DNA from: Thermoguttaceae bacterium | GTDB taxonomy: Bacteria > Planctomycetota > Planctomycetia > Pirellulales > Thermoguttaceae | Assembly: GCA_017447865.1 (NCBI GenBank) | Contig: JAFSMO010000074.1 | Location: 62,001-126,000 of the forward strand | Reading direction: 5' to 3' | Length of the DNA: 64,000 nucleotides | Shown here: positions 53,824 to 62,741 of the stretch, in pieces | How the letters are laid out: the number at the start of each line of letters is the position of its first letter | How positions within the stretch are numbered: the first letter of the stretch is position 1 | Made by a program: the position numbers and the translations under genes | The notes under the pieces: model-generated | Database searches by the model: none | Seen by the model: the letters and a program-made list of their open reading frames with translations, nothing else | What the model was told of the DNA's origin: nothing

Positions 53824-56262
53824 ATGAAACGCCTTCCTTCCTTTTTGTTGATTTTGCTGTTCTTCGCCCCCGCCCTTTTCGCGCAGGAAAACCTTCTGCA
53901 CGACCCGGGCATGGAATTGATCGGCGAGGACAGTTCACCCTGGTTTTTACGGGACAAAAGCTCCGTGCTGAAAAACGCCGACGGGACCCGCTCGCTGCGC
54001 ATTGAAACGGACGAATTCGGGACCTGCGGCGCCATGCAGGTCGTGCATTTCGACCCGCCGATCCGCGCCCCGTTCCGGTTTGGCGGCCGTGCGAAACTCG
54101 ACGAAAAAGCCGTCCTGGGGGGCCACGGGACGCCCGATTTTGACGTTTACCTCGACGTTTTCTACGAAGACGGAACGCCGCTTTGGGGGGTCAAGGCCAT
54201 TTTCGACCCGGACACGCTGGGCTGGCAGTCCGCCGACGCGATGCTCTGGCCGGACAAGCCGATCAAGACGCTGGAGTTCCACATTCTGTTCCGCGATTTT
54301 ACCGGCAAAGTCACATTTGACGATTTTTACCTCTTTCAGGAAACGTTCCATCTGCGGCTCGACCAGACCGAAGTCCTCGGCGGCCTGACCGGCGACGGAA
54401 GCATCGCGATCCGGGGCAGTTTCGACTGGCGCCGGGATTTTCTCCCCGAGGATCTGCGCTACGTGCTGATCCAGGAAGGCGTTGGCGAGATCCCGCTTGA
54501 ATTCAAGTCCGACGGGAATGGTTTCTCCGTTTCGGCCCGGCCCCAAAAGACCGGCGGCGTGAAAACGTTCCGGTTCAAGGCGCTTTCCGGCGAGAAAGTT
54601 TTGGGCGAGAAAATCTTTCTGCTCGACACGACGCGGCTGGACGGGGAAAACGCCACCGTTTGGACCGAGTCGTCCATGCGCCGCGTTTACCTGACGACCC
54701 TCCCGCCGATCATGGAAACGCTCGGAAATACGCAGGCGGAGGTCGCGCAGAGCGTGGTCACGAAGCGGCCCGCGCCGTTGAAAAAGTCGGCTGAACTCGA
54801 TTTGGCCCGGAATGAGGCGGAAAGTTTTCAGGTGCTCATTCATTCGGCCGTGGACCTGAATGGCGTCCAGCTCACGTTTTCGGACCTGGTTTCCGACGCG
54901 GACCCGGCGGTGAAACTCCCCGCTTCGGCGCTGGAGTGGCAGGAAGTCGGCTTCCTGAGCACGCCGGAAATCGTCGAGCATCCGCTCGAAAAATCGGGCT
55001 GCCCGCGCTGGTTCCCGGACCCCCTGCTCCCGCGAAAGAACGGTTTCGTCCCCGCCGGCCAGACGGTTTCGTTCTGGGTGACGGTCACGACGCAAGCGGA
55101 AACCCAGCCCGGCACGTACCGCGGGACCGTGCGCATGACGGCCGACGGTGACGCGCTGGCGCCGGTCGAGATTCCCCTGACGGTGAACGTTTTTCCGGCC
55201 GTGGTCCCCGCGGAGGGCCACCTTGGGAGCGCGTTCGCCCTGATGGACGGTTTCCTCAAGAAAGTTTACGGCAAAGAGTGCGATCTGCCCGCCCTTCGCA
55301 AGACGTACGACGCCTTCATGGTGAAGTACCGCCTCGCGCCGGAAGGCGACATTTCGCGCACGGAAATGCCGTCGCTCGAACGCCTTCAGGAGTGGAACGG
55401 CAAAGGCCTTGGCTACTTCAACATTTTAAATATGGTCGAGAAACGCGACGAATGGGTCTGGGTCTGCAACTCGCCGTGGGGTTTCTACACGCCGGAAAAT
55501 CGCGAGAAGATCCTCGCCCGGCTAAAACCATACGTCGAGCGTCTGCGCGAGCTGGGCCTCACCGACCGAGCGTACATTTACACTTTCGACGAGTCGAACG
55601 AGTCGATGTACCCGGCGATGAAGGACTTTTTCGGGATGGTGAAAGAAAACTTCCCGGAAATCGCGACCTTCACGACCGCGACCATTGGGGCCGATACGGA
55701 AAAAATGAAGGAGCTAAACGTCGATTGGGTCTGCCCGCTCACCCCGGGGTACAATCGGGAAAAAGCGGACGAATGCCGCCGGAACGGCCAGAAGGTCTGG
55801 TCTTACATCTGCTGCGGCCCCGGCGCGCCGTTTGCGAATATTATGCTCCGCTTCCCACTCATCGAAGGGCGGACGCTCGGCTGGCAGTCCTTCGTCGAGA
55901 AATACGACGGCCTGCTCTACTGGGGCGTGAACATTTGGGACAAAGAAAACAACGTCCCGATCGACCCGGAAGGAACGCTTTTCCTCGAATGGGATACCGG
56001 CTGGCATCACGTCAATACGGAGATCTACGGGGACGGCCGGCTCCTGTACCCGGCGGCGGACGGGACGCCGATCGGCTCGATCCGCCTGGCGAATCTCCGG
56101 GACGGGTACGAGGATTATGAGCTACTGTACCTGCTGGAGCAGAAAAACCCGGAACTTGCGAAGAAGTTGAGTGAGGAAGTGACGCCGAACCCGGTGAAGT
56201 TTACGCATGACCCGGAGGTGATCCGGGCGCAGAAACGCAAAGTCCTGGAGGCCCTGCAATAA
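53824..56262 (+). CDS. Secreted DUF4091 (GH123-like) glycoside hydrolase
   Basis: An 812-residue protein. Signal peptide MKRLPSFLLILLFFAPALFA; then a beta-sandwich N-terminal half; then a long TIM-barrel part. The closing DGYEDYELLYLLEQ segment is the DUF4091 signature (usually R.G.EDYEYL), and YTFDESNESMYP holds an Asp-Glu pair in the place used by GH123 enzymes for substrate-assisted catalysis on N-acetylhexosamines. The ATG at 53824 exposes the signal peptide; longer frames would translate the R5 repeat. No Shine-Dalgarno is visible. A weak hairpin follows. Confidence 0.78.
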   Translation: MKRLPSFLLILLFFAPALFAQENLLHDPGMELIGEDSSPWFLRDKSSVLKNADGTRSLRIETDEFGTCGAMQVVHFDPPIRAPFRFGGRAKLDEKAVLGGHGTPDFDVYLDVFYEDGTPLWGVKAIFDPDTLGWQSADAMLWPDKPIKTLEFHILFRDFTGKVTFDDFYLFQETFHLRLDQTEVLGGLTGDGSIAIRGSFDWRRDFLPEDLRYVLIQEGVGEIPLEFKSDGNGFSVSARPQKTGGVKTFRFKALSGEKVLGEKIFLLDTTRLDGENATVWTESSMRRVYLTTLPPIMETLGNTQAEVAQSVVTKRPAPLKKSAELDLARNEAESFQVLIHSAVDLNGVQLTFSDLVSDADPAVKLPASALEWQEVGFLSTPEIVEHPLEKSGCPRWFPDPLLPRKNGFVPAGQTVSFWVTVTTQAETQPGTYRGTVRMTADGDALAPVEIPLTVNVFPAVVPAEGHLGSAFALMDGFLKKVYGKECDLPALRKTYDAFMVKYRLAPEGDISRTEMPSLERLQEWNGKGLGYFNILNMVEKRDEWVWVCNSPWGFYTPENREKILARLKPYVERLRELGLTDRAYIYTFDESNESMYPAMKDFFGMVKENFPEIATFTTATIGADTEKMKELNVDWVCPLTPGYNREKADECRRNGQKVWSYICCGPGAPFANIMLRFPLIEGRTLGWQSFVEKYDGLLYWGVNIWDKENNVPIDPEGTLFLEWDTGWHHVNTEIYGDGRLLYPAADGTPIGSIRLANLRDGYEDYELLYLLEQKNPELAKKLSEEVTPNPVKFTHDPEVIRAQKRKVLEALQ

Positions 56263-56277
56263 GTGGAACCGTGGCCT

Positions 56278-56308
56278 TTTAAAGCTCCTCCATCGTGAGG
56301 GGCTTTAA
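56278..56308 (+). terminator. Hairpin after the DUF4091 gene
   Basis: TTTAAAGCTCCTC pairs with GAGGGGCTTTAAA; there is only a short T-run, so this is a weak terminator candidate. Confidence 0.5.
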
Positions 56309-56447
56309 ACTGCCTGTTTTGACCATTTGTTCCATCTTTAACGATTAATCCGATTCTTTTTAAAACCTTATCTTTTTTCCGCTCGTATGACGAAAATGAG
56401 AATGATAGAGTATATATACGTACAAAACTCCCTAAAAGGTGCAGATC

Positions 56448-57440
56448 ATGTGTCTTTTTAATAAAATCCTGATTGGTTTGATCGTCATCGCGATCGGAGC
56501 GTGCTTTTATTTTTCAGCCATCTCCCTGAAAACGCACAGTTTTTGGGGCGAGGAATACAATAAAAGCGCGAAAGCCCTTCCGCTTTTGGAGGAGGAAATT
56601 TCCCTCTACAAATACGGCAAGGGAATTCCGGATACGGAGGGGTACAAACGCTCCACCTACGAGCTGGACAAATACCTCCGCGCCCTGCGTGACCTTCGCG
56701 GGCCGGTCTATTGCGACTGCAGCGTCGATTCCAATTTCACTTCGGACGGTGGAACATTTGCCGTTTCGATTCCGGGAGTGACCACCCAGGCGCAGCTCTC
56801 TGTGCAGCTTCCGGTCAACACGCCGATTTATGCTTTTACTCCAAGTACCAGCGACGCGGGCAAGATGCAGTACCTTGGCCGTTTCCTCGTGAAAAACTAC
56901 GCGCAGGACGAAGGCTCGCCGGAATTCCACGTCGTCGTGGAGCCGACCCGCATGGCGTACGAGAAAAACGAGCGTATGCAGAGCGTCCTCTCCAAAGCCC
57001 GCGGTATTTGGACGATTTTCTTCGAAATGCCGATCGACAAAGCCGAGCACGGCAGTGAAAACGAGGACTATATTCCGTTTGAGACCCGGATCCAGTACTA
57101 CGTCGAGCAGGAAGCCATCATGCAGGACCTCATCGACAAGCAGGAGAAGCACATCAAGGCGATGGAAGCGCTCATCGGAAGCAAGGAATCCGAAAAAGGC
57201 GAGCCGGCTCTTTACCGAATCGCTCGCGTGTTCAAAGGGGAAACGGAACTCCGCAAGAAAGATGATGGTTCCTACACGAAAAACCTCGCTTCCCTCTATA
57301 AAGACTACGAGGATCAGAACAAAGCCATGAAAGACGCCAACGCCGCGCTGGCCAGTGAGGTTCAGGCTCTGGAAAGCAAAAAGCAGGCTTACGAGCGTTC
57401 GATTGATCAGCGGATGAAACCCATTTCAATTAGACAGTGA
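56448..57440 (+). CDS. Membrane-anchored coiled-coil protein, unknown
   Basis: A 330-residue protein. An N-terminal transmembrane helix (about residues 6-24) is followed by an extracytoplasmic region with a CDCSVDSN pair and then C-terminal helices rich in Glu/Lys/Gln (about 220-325) that should form a coiled coil. No family was recognised. The ATG at 56448 is preferred, with AAAAGGTG upstream; GTG at 56439 is possible. Its stop overlaps the start of the next gene (TGATG), so the two are translationally coupled. Upstream TATATATA-rich sequence near 56410 may hold the promoter. Confidence 0.6.
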   Translation: MCLFNKILIGLIVIAIGACFYFSAISLKTHSFWGEEYNKSAKALPLLEEEISLYKYGKGIPDTEGYKRSTYELDKYLRALRDLRGPVYCDCSVDSNFTSDGGTFAVSIPGVTTQAQLSVQLPVNTPIYAFTPSTSDAGKMQYLGRFLVKNYAQDEGSPEFHVVVEPTRMAYEKNERMQSVLSKARGIWTIFFEMPIDKAEHGSENEDYIPFETRIQYYVEQEAIMQDLIDKQEKHIKAMEALIGSKESEKGEPALYRIARVFKGETELRKKDDGSYTKNLASLYKDYEDQNKAMKDANAALASEVQALESKKQAYERSIDQRMKPISIRQ

Positions 57441-58093
57441 TGACGAAACCCAAAATCCAGGCAGTCGCGTTCGACATGGACGGCTTGATGTTTAATTCAG
57501 AAGACGTCTATTTCGAAACGGGACTGCGTCTTTTGCGTCTTTTTGGCTGCGAGTACACCCAAGCCCTTTCCAATGCCCTGATGGGTTATACACCGCAGAA
57601 CACTTTTCAGGGCATGATTGACGCCCATAATTTGCCGGTTACCTGGCAGGAGCTTCAGGCCAAGTCCGACGAGATTTTTCTCTCAATCATGCCCGACATA
57701 CTCCAGCCGATGCCGGGTTTGTTTCGTCTTTTAGACCATCTTGACGCACATGGAATCCCGCACGCGGTCTGCACGAGTTCAAACCCGAGATTGGTGTACA
57801 GCATGCTTCCGATCCACGATCTTGAGCGGCGGTTCGATTTCATTCTCACTTCGGACGACGTGACGCACGGCAAGCCGCACCCGGAAATGTACCTCCGGGC
57901 CGCAGAACGGTTTGGTGTGGAACCCGCGTCGATGATGGTTTTGGAGGACAGTCATAACGGCTGCCTCGCGGGGGCTAATGCAGGCGCGTTCGTCGTGGCG
58001 GTTCCGGGAGAACACAGCCGCGACCATGATTTTTCCATGGCTTCCTTGATCGCCGACGCACTCGATGATGAACGGATCATGCAAATATTATAA
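57440..58093 (+). CDS. HAD-superfamily phosphatase
   Basis: A 217-residue haloacid-dehalogenase-like hydrolase of the beta-phosphoglucomutase/phosphatase type. AVAFDMDGLMFNSE is the DxD nucleophile motif, CTSSNP is motif II, THGKPHPEMYLRA is motif III with lysine, and MMVLEDSHNGCLAGANAG is motif IV. Cap helices lie between. It is translated with the upstream coiled-coil protein through a TGATG overlap. Substrate not readable; sugar-phosphate is typical for the subgroup. Confidence 0.85.
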   Translation: MTKPKIQAVAFDMDGLMFNSEDVYFETGLRLLRLFGCEYTQALSNALMGYTPQNTFQGMIDAHNLPVTWQELQAKSDEIFLSIMPDILQPMPGLFRLLDHLDAHGIPHAVCTSSNPRLVYSMLPIHDLERRFDFILTSDDVTHGKPHPEMYLRAAERFGVEPASMMVLEDSHNGCLAGANAGAFVVAVPGEHSRDHDFSMASLIADALDDERIMQIL

Positions 58094-58143
58094 TATTATA
58101 AAGGTCCTTTGGTTCATCTTAAAAAATTTTTTTGAGATTCCTC

Positions 58144-58172
58144 TTTCCAAAATCTCTTTTTTGTGGTAAAAT
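58144..58172 (+). promoter_or_regulatory. Possible promoter of the TIGR03009-type gene
   Basis: TTTCCA (58144-58149) and TAAAAT (58167-58172) with a 17-bp spacer. Confidence 0.45.
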
Positions 58173-58221
58173 ACGCGAACTGATAAAACCACTTAAATTC
58201 CAAACAGTTGGAGACTGATTA

Positions 58222-59046
58222 ATGACGCGTATTTTTTCATTTCTTTTGGCGATGCTTGTATTTTCTTCTGAGGCATTGGCCCAGAACCAGGTTCCGGGCG
58301 CGGTGCCGGAAGCGCCGATCGTTCCCCAGCAGGACGGCTCCGCCGAGCGTCCGATGCCCGCCCCGTTCGTTCTGAACGCGCAGGAACAGGCCGCCACGGA
58401 CTCTGTGCTGGCTCGCTGGGAGCAGTTCAGCATGGGGATCCACACGTTTGAAACGACGTTCAACCGGATCCTTTACCGCCGTTCAATCGATAACGCGCAG
58501 TTCCAGAAGACGCAGGAGACCGGTGAGCTGCGCTACGAGGCGCCTGATCACGGAATGTTCCTGGTCTCGACGCTTGAGGGGCAGCCAAGCGAGAAATGGC
58601 TCTGCGACGGGAAATCCATTTTTGAGTATAAATTCGCCCAGAAACAGATCGATCAATACACGCTCCCCCCGGAAATGCGCGGCAAGGGGATTACTTCCGG
58701 CCCGCTCCCGTTCCTTTTTGGGGCTTCGGCTGAGGAACTGAAACGCAGGTACTACATCCGTCAGATCCAGCCGGAAGCCAATCTGGCTCGCCCGGGTCAG
58801 GTCTGGCTGGAAGCGTATCCGAAAAATTCAGAGGACGCCAGTGAGTTCCAGCGCGCGGTGATGATCATTTCGTTTGCCGACGAAGTGCGCCCGCTGGCCA
58901 TTAAACTCTTCAAGGCCAATCAGGACCAGCACGTTTACATTTTCGACCTGAAAGACATGAAGGTGAACAAAACGCAGCTCCTTCCGAGTACGTGGCTCCC
59001 AACAGTGCCCGAAAAACTCAAGATGAAAGTCGTGCCGGTAGAATAA
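58222..59046 (+). CDS. Secreted TIGR03009/LolA-like planctomycete protein
   Basis: A 274-residue protein with a signal peptide (about 1-20, ALA-Q cleavage). The core LARWEQFSMGIHTFETTFNR and WLCDGKSIFEYKFAQKQI resemble the TIGR03009 planctomycete domain, which has a LolA-like half-barrel fold and is not functionally described. LPFLFGASAEELKRRYYI is another conserved segment. It lies 23 bases before the FNT-family gene and could share its transcript. Confidence 0.7.
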   Translation: MTRIFSFLLAMLVFSSEALAQNQVPGAVPEAPIVPQQDGSAERPMPAPFVLNAQEQAATDSVLARWEQFSMGIHTFETTFNRILYRRSIDNAQFQKTQETGELRYEAPDHGMFLVSTLEGQPSEKWLCDGKSIFEYKFAQKQIDQYTLPPEMRGKGITSGPLPFLFGASAEELKRRYYIRQIQPEANLARPGQVWLEAYPKNSEDASEFQRAVMIISFADEVRPLAIKLFKANQDQHVYIFDLKDMKVNKTQLLPSTWLPTVPEKLKMKVVPVE

Positions 59047-59069
59047 CGGTATGATCTGAAAGGAAAAAA

Positions 59070-59702
59070 ATGGATATGAAAACATTCCTCAACGCCATTT
59101 TGGCCGGCATCGCCCTGGGAATTGCCGGAACCGTTAATCTTTCCGTTGGAGGCGGAATCCCCGGTGCCTTCCTGTTCGGGTTTGGTCTGTTCCTGATCCT
59201 TTGCTTTATGTTTAAATTATATACCGGCGCGATCGGGTACCTTATGACACAGCCGCGCAATATGTTTTTCCCGTACATTGGCACGCTTGTGACGATTTGG
59301 CTCGGGAATTTTACTGGTGCGTTCCTCGTTGGGATGGCGATCCGGCAGACGCGCGTTGCGGAGAAAATCGTCCCCGCAGCACTGAAACTCTGCGAAGTCA
59401 AACTGGCGGATACATGGTTGAGTGTGCTCATTTTGTCGGTTTTTTGCGGCCTTTTGATGTTCATTGCGGTTGATATGTTCCGCCAGAATCAGCCGTCGCT
59501 TTTCAGCTTCGCGATGGTTTTTCTCTGTGTCATGGTCTTCATTTTGTCCGGTTTTGAGCACTGCATCGCCAATATGTATTACTTCAGCGTTTCCGGCTGT
59601 GTGACGTCCAACCCAGGCCCGACTTTGGTCTCCCTGTTGATCATGACACTTGGAAACTCCCTCGGCGGCTGGTTTCTCCCCTTGATGAACCGCGTGAGAT
59701 GA
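59070..59702 (+). CDS. Formate/nitrite-transporter-family channel
   Basis: A 210-residue membrane protein with six hydrophobic helices. The GFEHCIANMYYFSV segment (family pattern GFEHSVANM) and the FKLYTGAIGY turn match FNT channels (FocA/NirC). It is shorter than typical members (about 270 aa), with shortened loops. It follows the TIGR03009-type gene by 23 bases with GAAAGGAA as ribosome site. In an anaerobic gut organism formate is the likely substrate; nitrite or hydrosulfide are alternatives. Confidence 0.78.
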   Translation: MDMKTFLNAILAGIALGIAGTVNLSVGGGIPGAFLFGFGLFLILCFMFKLYTGAIGYLMTQPRNMFFPYIGTLVTIWLGNFTGAFLVGMAIRQTRVAEKIVPAALKLCEVKLADTWLSVLILSVFCGLLMFIAVDMFRQNQPSLFSFAMVFLCVMVFILSGFEHCIANMYYFSVSGCVTSNPGPTLVSLLIMTLGNSLGGWFLPLMNRVR

Positions 59703-59925
59703 GGATGATCCATCGAAATTCCGGAGCCGACGCTTCACTGCCGCCGACTTCGGAAATTTCTTTTTAAAACCTCTCCCTACTTTAAAATAAACAAAATGGG
59801 CAGGTTGTCGGTGTGATTTCCTAAATTTTCTATTCTAATTATTATCTCAAAGATAAATTAAATGGATATGACTAGGTAAAATTTGACTTTTTTAACTTTT
59901 TTTCTAAATTTTTCGATTTTAACAC

Positions 59926-59953
59926 TTGACATTTCACTCCTATGTAGTACAAT
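59926..59953 (+). promoter_or_regulatory. Promoter of the Flp-like pilin gene
   Basis: A perfect TTGACA (59926-59931) and TACAAT (59948-59953) with a 16-bp spacer. It gives a leader of about 130 bases. The gap before it, 59703-59925, is AT-rich without a visible gene. Confidence 0.8.
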
Positions 59954-60010
59954 ACATTAGCTAAAGAAAAAATCGGCACAAATGTCATAACCGGTTTTTT
60001 TGAAACCTTC

Positions 60011-60061
60011 CCTGCACCTTGAGCGCGCTTGCCAATACTGATTGGCCTTATAGAGTGCAGG
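60011..60061 (+). promoter_or_regulatory. Structured leader of the pilin mRNA
   Basis: CCTGCAC (60011-60017) pairs with GTGCAGG (60055-60061), enclosing GCCAAT (60031-60036) paired with ATTGGC (60041-60046). The result is an outer stem with an inner hairpin, ending about 18 bases before the AAGGAG ribosome site at 60079. Confidence 0.6.
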
Positions 60062-60091
60062 TTCACTTTTACACCTACAAGGAGTACTAAC

Positions 60092-60490
60092 ATGCTGAAA
60101 CGTTTGTACAATGATGAATCCGGCGTTTTGACGTTCGAATGGATTCTTCTGATCACTGTCCTGGTCATTGGTATCGTCGGCGCCCTGTCCGCCGTTCGCG
60201 ATGCGATCAACACCGAGCTTGGCGATGTCGCCGAAGCCATGGTCGCTCTTGACCAGTCCTACTACATCTGCTGGCCGTGGGAAGTTGGCACGCCGGATGA
60301 GGTTGTTGACGGCGCTTCCAATTCCTTCTTCGTCGATGGAGCTTATATTTATCAAGCTCGTGTGGATGACGCCAAAAAGTTTGATACCTGCGAAGATGAT
60401 GGTCAGAAACCCACCCAGGCAATCGAGGCTTTCAATGATCAGGCTCCGAGTGACGGTTCTGGGGCTAACTTCACCGTACCCACTACGTGA
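60092..60490 (+). CDS. Flp-like (class III) pilin, acidic
   Basis: A 132-residue protein. After a short leader ending in ESG, the mature N-terminus VLTFEW carries Glu at position 5, as in Flp pilins (usual ATAIEY), followed by the hydrophobic helix ILLITVLVIGIVGALSAV. The C-terminal 85 residues are acidic, with two cysteines, and replace the very short tail of classical Flp. No prepilin peptidase or Tad genes lie nearby in the window. The ATG at 60092 has a strong AAGGAG. It could be a pilin or pseudopilin exported by a machine encoded elsewhere. Confidence 0.75.
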   Translation: MLKRLYNDESGVLTFEWILLITVLVIGIVGALSAVRDAINTELGDVAEAMVALDQSYYICWPWEVGTPDEVVDGASNSFFVDGAYIYQARVDDAKKFDTCEDDGQKPTQAIEAFNDQAPSDGSGANFTVPTT

Positions 60491-60532
60491 TTTTGATTCA
60501 TCAAAGTTTTATCACGCTTGATTAAATCCACG

Positions 60533-60563
60533 ACCGGGCTTTTTTAAGCCCGGTTTGTGTTTT
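60533..60563 (+). terminator. Terminator of the pilin gene
   Basis: ACCGGGCTT pairs with AAGCCCGGT with a four-base loop, then TTGTGTTTT. Confidence 0.8.
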
Positions 60564-60585
60564 AAAAGAAGTAAAGTTTCACGAA

Positions 60586-61488
60586 TTATTTCTGAAGCGT
60601 CAGCGCCACGGCCCCCATCAGAGCGGCCTCGTAGCCCAGCGCGGTCGGCTCAATGAGAATGGAGTCGTTCGCGCGGTGAAAAATAATCTTTCGGAAAGAT
60701 TCTTCCAGAGTAGGGTAAAAGAGCTTCCAGGACCGCGACACGCCGCCGCCGATGATGATTTTCGACGGGTTCAGAATGTTCGAGGCGTTCGCCAGCGCAT
60801 GCCCCAGAACGCGTCCTTCCCGGCGGTACGTCTCCAGAGCGGCTTCTTCACCGGCCTCCGCACGACGCGCGATCTCCGAGGCGGGAACAAATTCCGGGGA
60901 GCCGGTCAGCCGGGCGTAGTATCGCGAAATGCCGGGCCCTGCGCACTCGGCTTCCATGCATCCGCGATTTCCGCAGCCGCACAGCTCGCCGTCCGGCACG
61001 ACGTTCAAATGGCCGAACTCGCCGGAAAAGCCCAGCGCGCCGCGGTAGATTTTGCCGTCGAGGACGATCCCTCCGCCGATCCCGTTGGAGATGGTGAGCC
61101 AGATGAAATCTCGCACGCCGCGGCACGCGCCGAAAATGCCCTCAGCAATCGCGCAGGCGTTCACGTCGTTTTCGATGGCGATCGGCTTGCCGGGAAACCG
61201 GGCTTCGAGCGCGTCCATGATCTGAAAATTCTGGATCCCGCTGAACGGGGCGTAGATCCAGACCCGCTCGTCGGCCAGGCCGGGAATGGTCACGCCGACC
61301 GCGTCGATCTGGTCGAGGGGGAGCTGGGCGCAGAGTTTATCGATCTCGCGCAGGATCCCGTCTTCGGTCATCTCGGTCGGGAGCGCCTCCCCGACGGTCT
61401 GAACGATCTCGAACTCGTCCCCTTCACCGCGCGCCAGCCCGGCGAGCATTTTCGACCCGCCAATATCGATTGCAAGGATGGTTTTCAT
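60586..61488 (-). CDS. ROK-family sugar kinase/regulator (glucokinase-like)
   Basis: A 300-residue protein. AIDIGGSKMLAGLA (phosphate loop), IENDVNACAIAEG, and HLNVVPDGELCGCGNRGCMEAECAG (the ROK zinc motif with three cysteines and the histidine of GH) identify a ROK protein without an N-terminal DNA-binding domain, so a kinase such as glucokinase or N-acetylmannosamine kinase is likely. The ATG at 61488 is favoured. It lies alone, with a terminator hairpin upstream and the palindromic element downstream of its promoter side. Confidence 0.85.
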   Translation of the reverse strand: MKTILAIDIGGSKMLAGLARGEGDEFEIVQTVGEALPTEMTEDGILREIDKLCAQLPLDQIDAVGVTIPGLADERVWIYAPFSGIQNFQIMDALEARFPGKPIAIENDVNACAIAEGIFGACRGVRDFIWLTISNGIGGGIVLDGKIYRGALGFSGEFGHLNVVPDGELCGCGNRGCMEAECAGPGISRYYARLTGSPEFVPASEIARRAEAGEEAALETYRREGRVLGHALANASNILNPSKIIIGGGVSRSWKLFYPTLEESFRKIIFHRANDSILIEPTALGYEAALMGAVALTLQK

Positions 61489-61544
61489 GATTGAATGATT
61501 TTCATATCAAGAAGCAAAATGAACGCCCAACTTACTGCCAGCTC

Positions 61545-61885
61545 CAGCGATTATAGGCCCCGCGGATTAGGCGGATCGGGCAGATTAAGGCGGATTGGGA
61601 TTTAAAAAAGAAAAATTCCAAATCGTCCGGGTGAACCCTCACTCCGCTTCAAGGCTTCCATTTAAACACGGATTTCCAGGGATTAAAAGGATTTTTTCAG
61701 GAAAGACTTCATCCTTTTTTCTTTAAAAATCCGTGGGAATCCTTTTAATCCCTGAAAATCCGTGTTTAAATCAAGGTTTGAACCAGGTTCGGCTCCCCCT
61801 TTGGAAAAGGGCTTGAATTTCTTTTTTAAAAATTCCATCCGCCTTAATCCGCCTCATCCGCCTGATCCGCGGGGCCTATAGCGGC
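61545..61885. repeat. Family II palindromic element with inner 34-bp inverted repeat
   Basis: Outer arms at 61545-61617 and 61813-61885 are near-reverse-complements, built from the GC-rich series (TATAGGCCCCGCGGAT, then AGGCGGAT and GGCGGATTAAGGCGGAT). Inside them, 61660-61693 and 61738-61771 are 34-bp arms with one mismatch, built on ATTTAAACACGGATTT. The direct repeat AAAATCCGTG occurs twice in the middle. No open frame or transposase is present, so it looks like a MITE-sized, non-autonomous element. It fills the gap between the ROK gene and map. Confidence 0.8.
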
Positions 61886-61940
61886 CTCGGACTTTCCTGT
61901 CGGGACCGATTTTCGCGTGTCCCGGATTTTTAGGGGTTCT

Positions 61941-62741
61941 TTAGTAATTCGCGAACGCCTTGTTATTGTACTCATCGTCCGCGGCGGTCAGAACATACGG
62001 GCCGTTTTCCGTGATCGCCACCGTGTGTTCAAAGTGGGCGCTCGGCTTGCCGTCGGCGGTGCGCTGGACCCAGCCGTCTTCGCCCTCGCGGACTTTGTGC
62101 GTCCCCACGTTCACCATCGGCTCGATCGCCAGCACCAGGCCCGGCTGGATGCGGAAATCCGCGTGCGGGCAGTAGTAATTCGGGACCTGCGGGTCCATGT
62201 GCATTTCGCGGCCAATGCCGTGCCCGACGAAATCATCCACGACGGAGAAACCGTGGTCCTCGACGAAGATTTCCATCTCCTTCGCGATGGCGTTCCAGTG
62301 GTTTTTCTGCGAAAGAAGCGAAATGGCCAGATCGAGCGTCCCTTTGGTGACCTGGAGGAGTTTTTTCTTCTCGTCGGAGATTTCCCCCACCGGGCTCGTG
62401 TAGGCGGAATCCCCGCACCAACCGGCAATACGCGAGCCGATGTCCACGCTCACGATGTCGCCCTCGACCAGAACGCGGTCGCTCGGGATCCCGTGCACCA
62501 CTTCCTCGTTCACCGACATGCAGCACGCGGCCGGGAACGGTTTGTGGCGGGAATGGAGCTGCACGCCCTTGAACATGCACTCGATGTTTTTGGAGTGGTA
62601 GTACTTCTCCACCATGTCGTTCAGCTCGCGGGTGGTCAGACCGGGCTTGATGGCTTTCCGGATCATCTCATGAGCGACCCAAACCTGGTACCCGGCACGG
62701 CGCATCAAACGAATTTCGCGTTTCGTCTTGATCTCGATCAT
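61941..62741 (-). CDS. map: Methionine aminopeptidase type I
   Basis: A 266-residue enzyme that removes initiator methionine. CMSVNEEVVHGIP, DIVSVDIGSRIAGWCGDSA (metal ligand Asp), FVGHGIGREMHMDPQVPNY (His) and LAIEPMVNVG (Glu) carry the metal-binding residues, and the final FEHTVAITENG has the last Glu. Start set at 62741 (MIEIKTKREIRLMRRAG, the conserved N-terminus); a GTG at 62759 is possible. Confidence 0.95.
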   Translation of the reverse strand: MIEIKTKREIRLMRRAGYQVWVAHEMIRKAIKPGLTTRELNDMVEKYYHSKNIECMFKGVQLHSRHKPFPAACCMSVNEEVVHGIPSDRVLVEGDIVSVDIGSRIAGWCGDSAYTSPVGEISDEKKKLLQVTKGTLDLAISLLSQKNHWNAIAKEMEIFVEDHGFSVVDDFVGHGIGREMHMDPQVPNYYCPHADFRIQPGLVLAIEPMVNVGTHKVREGEDGWVQRTADGKPSAHFEHTVAITENGPYVLTAADDEYNNKAFANY

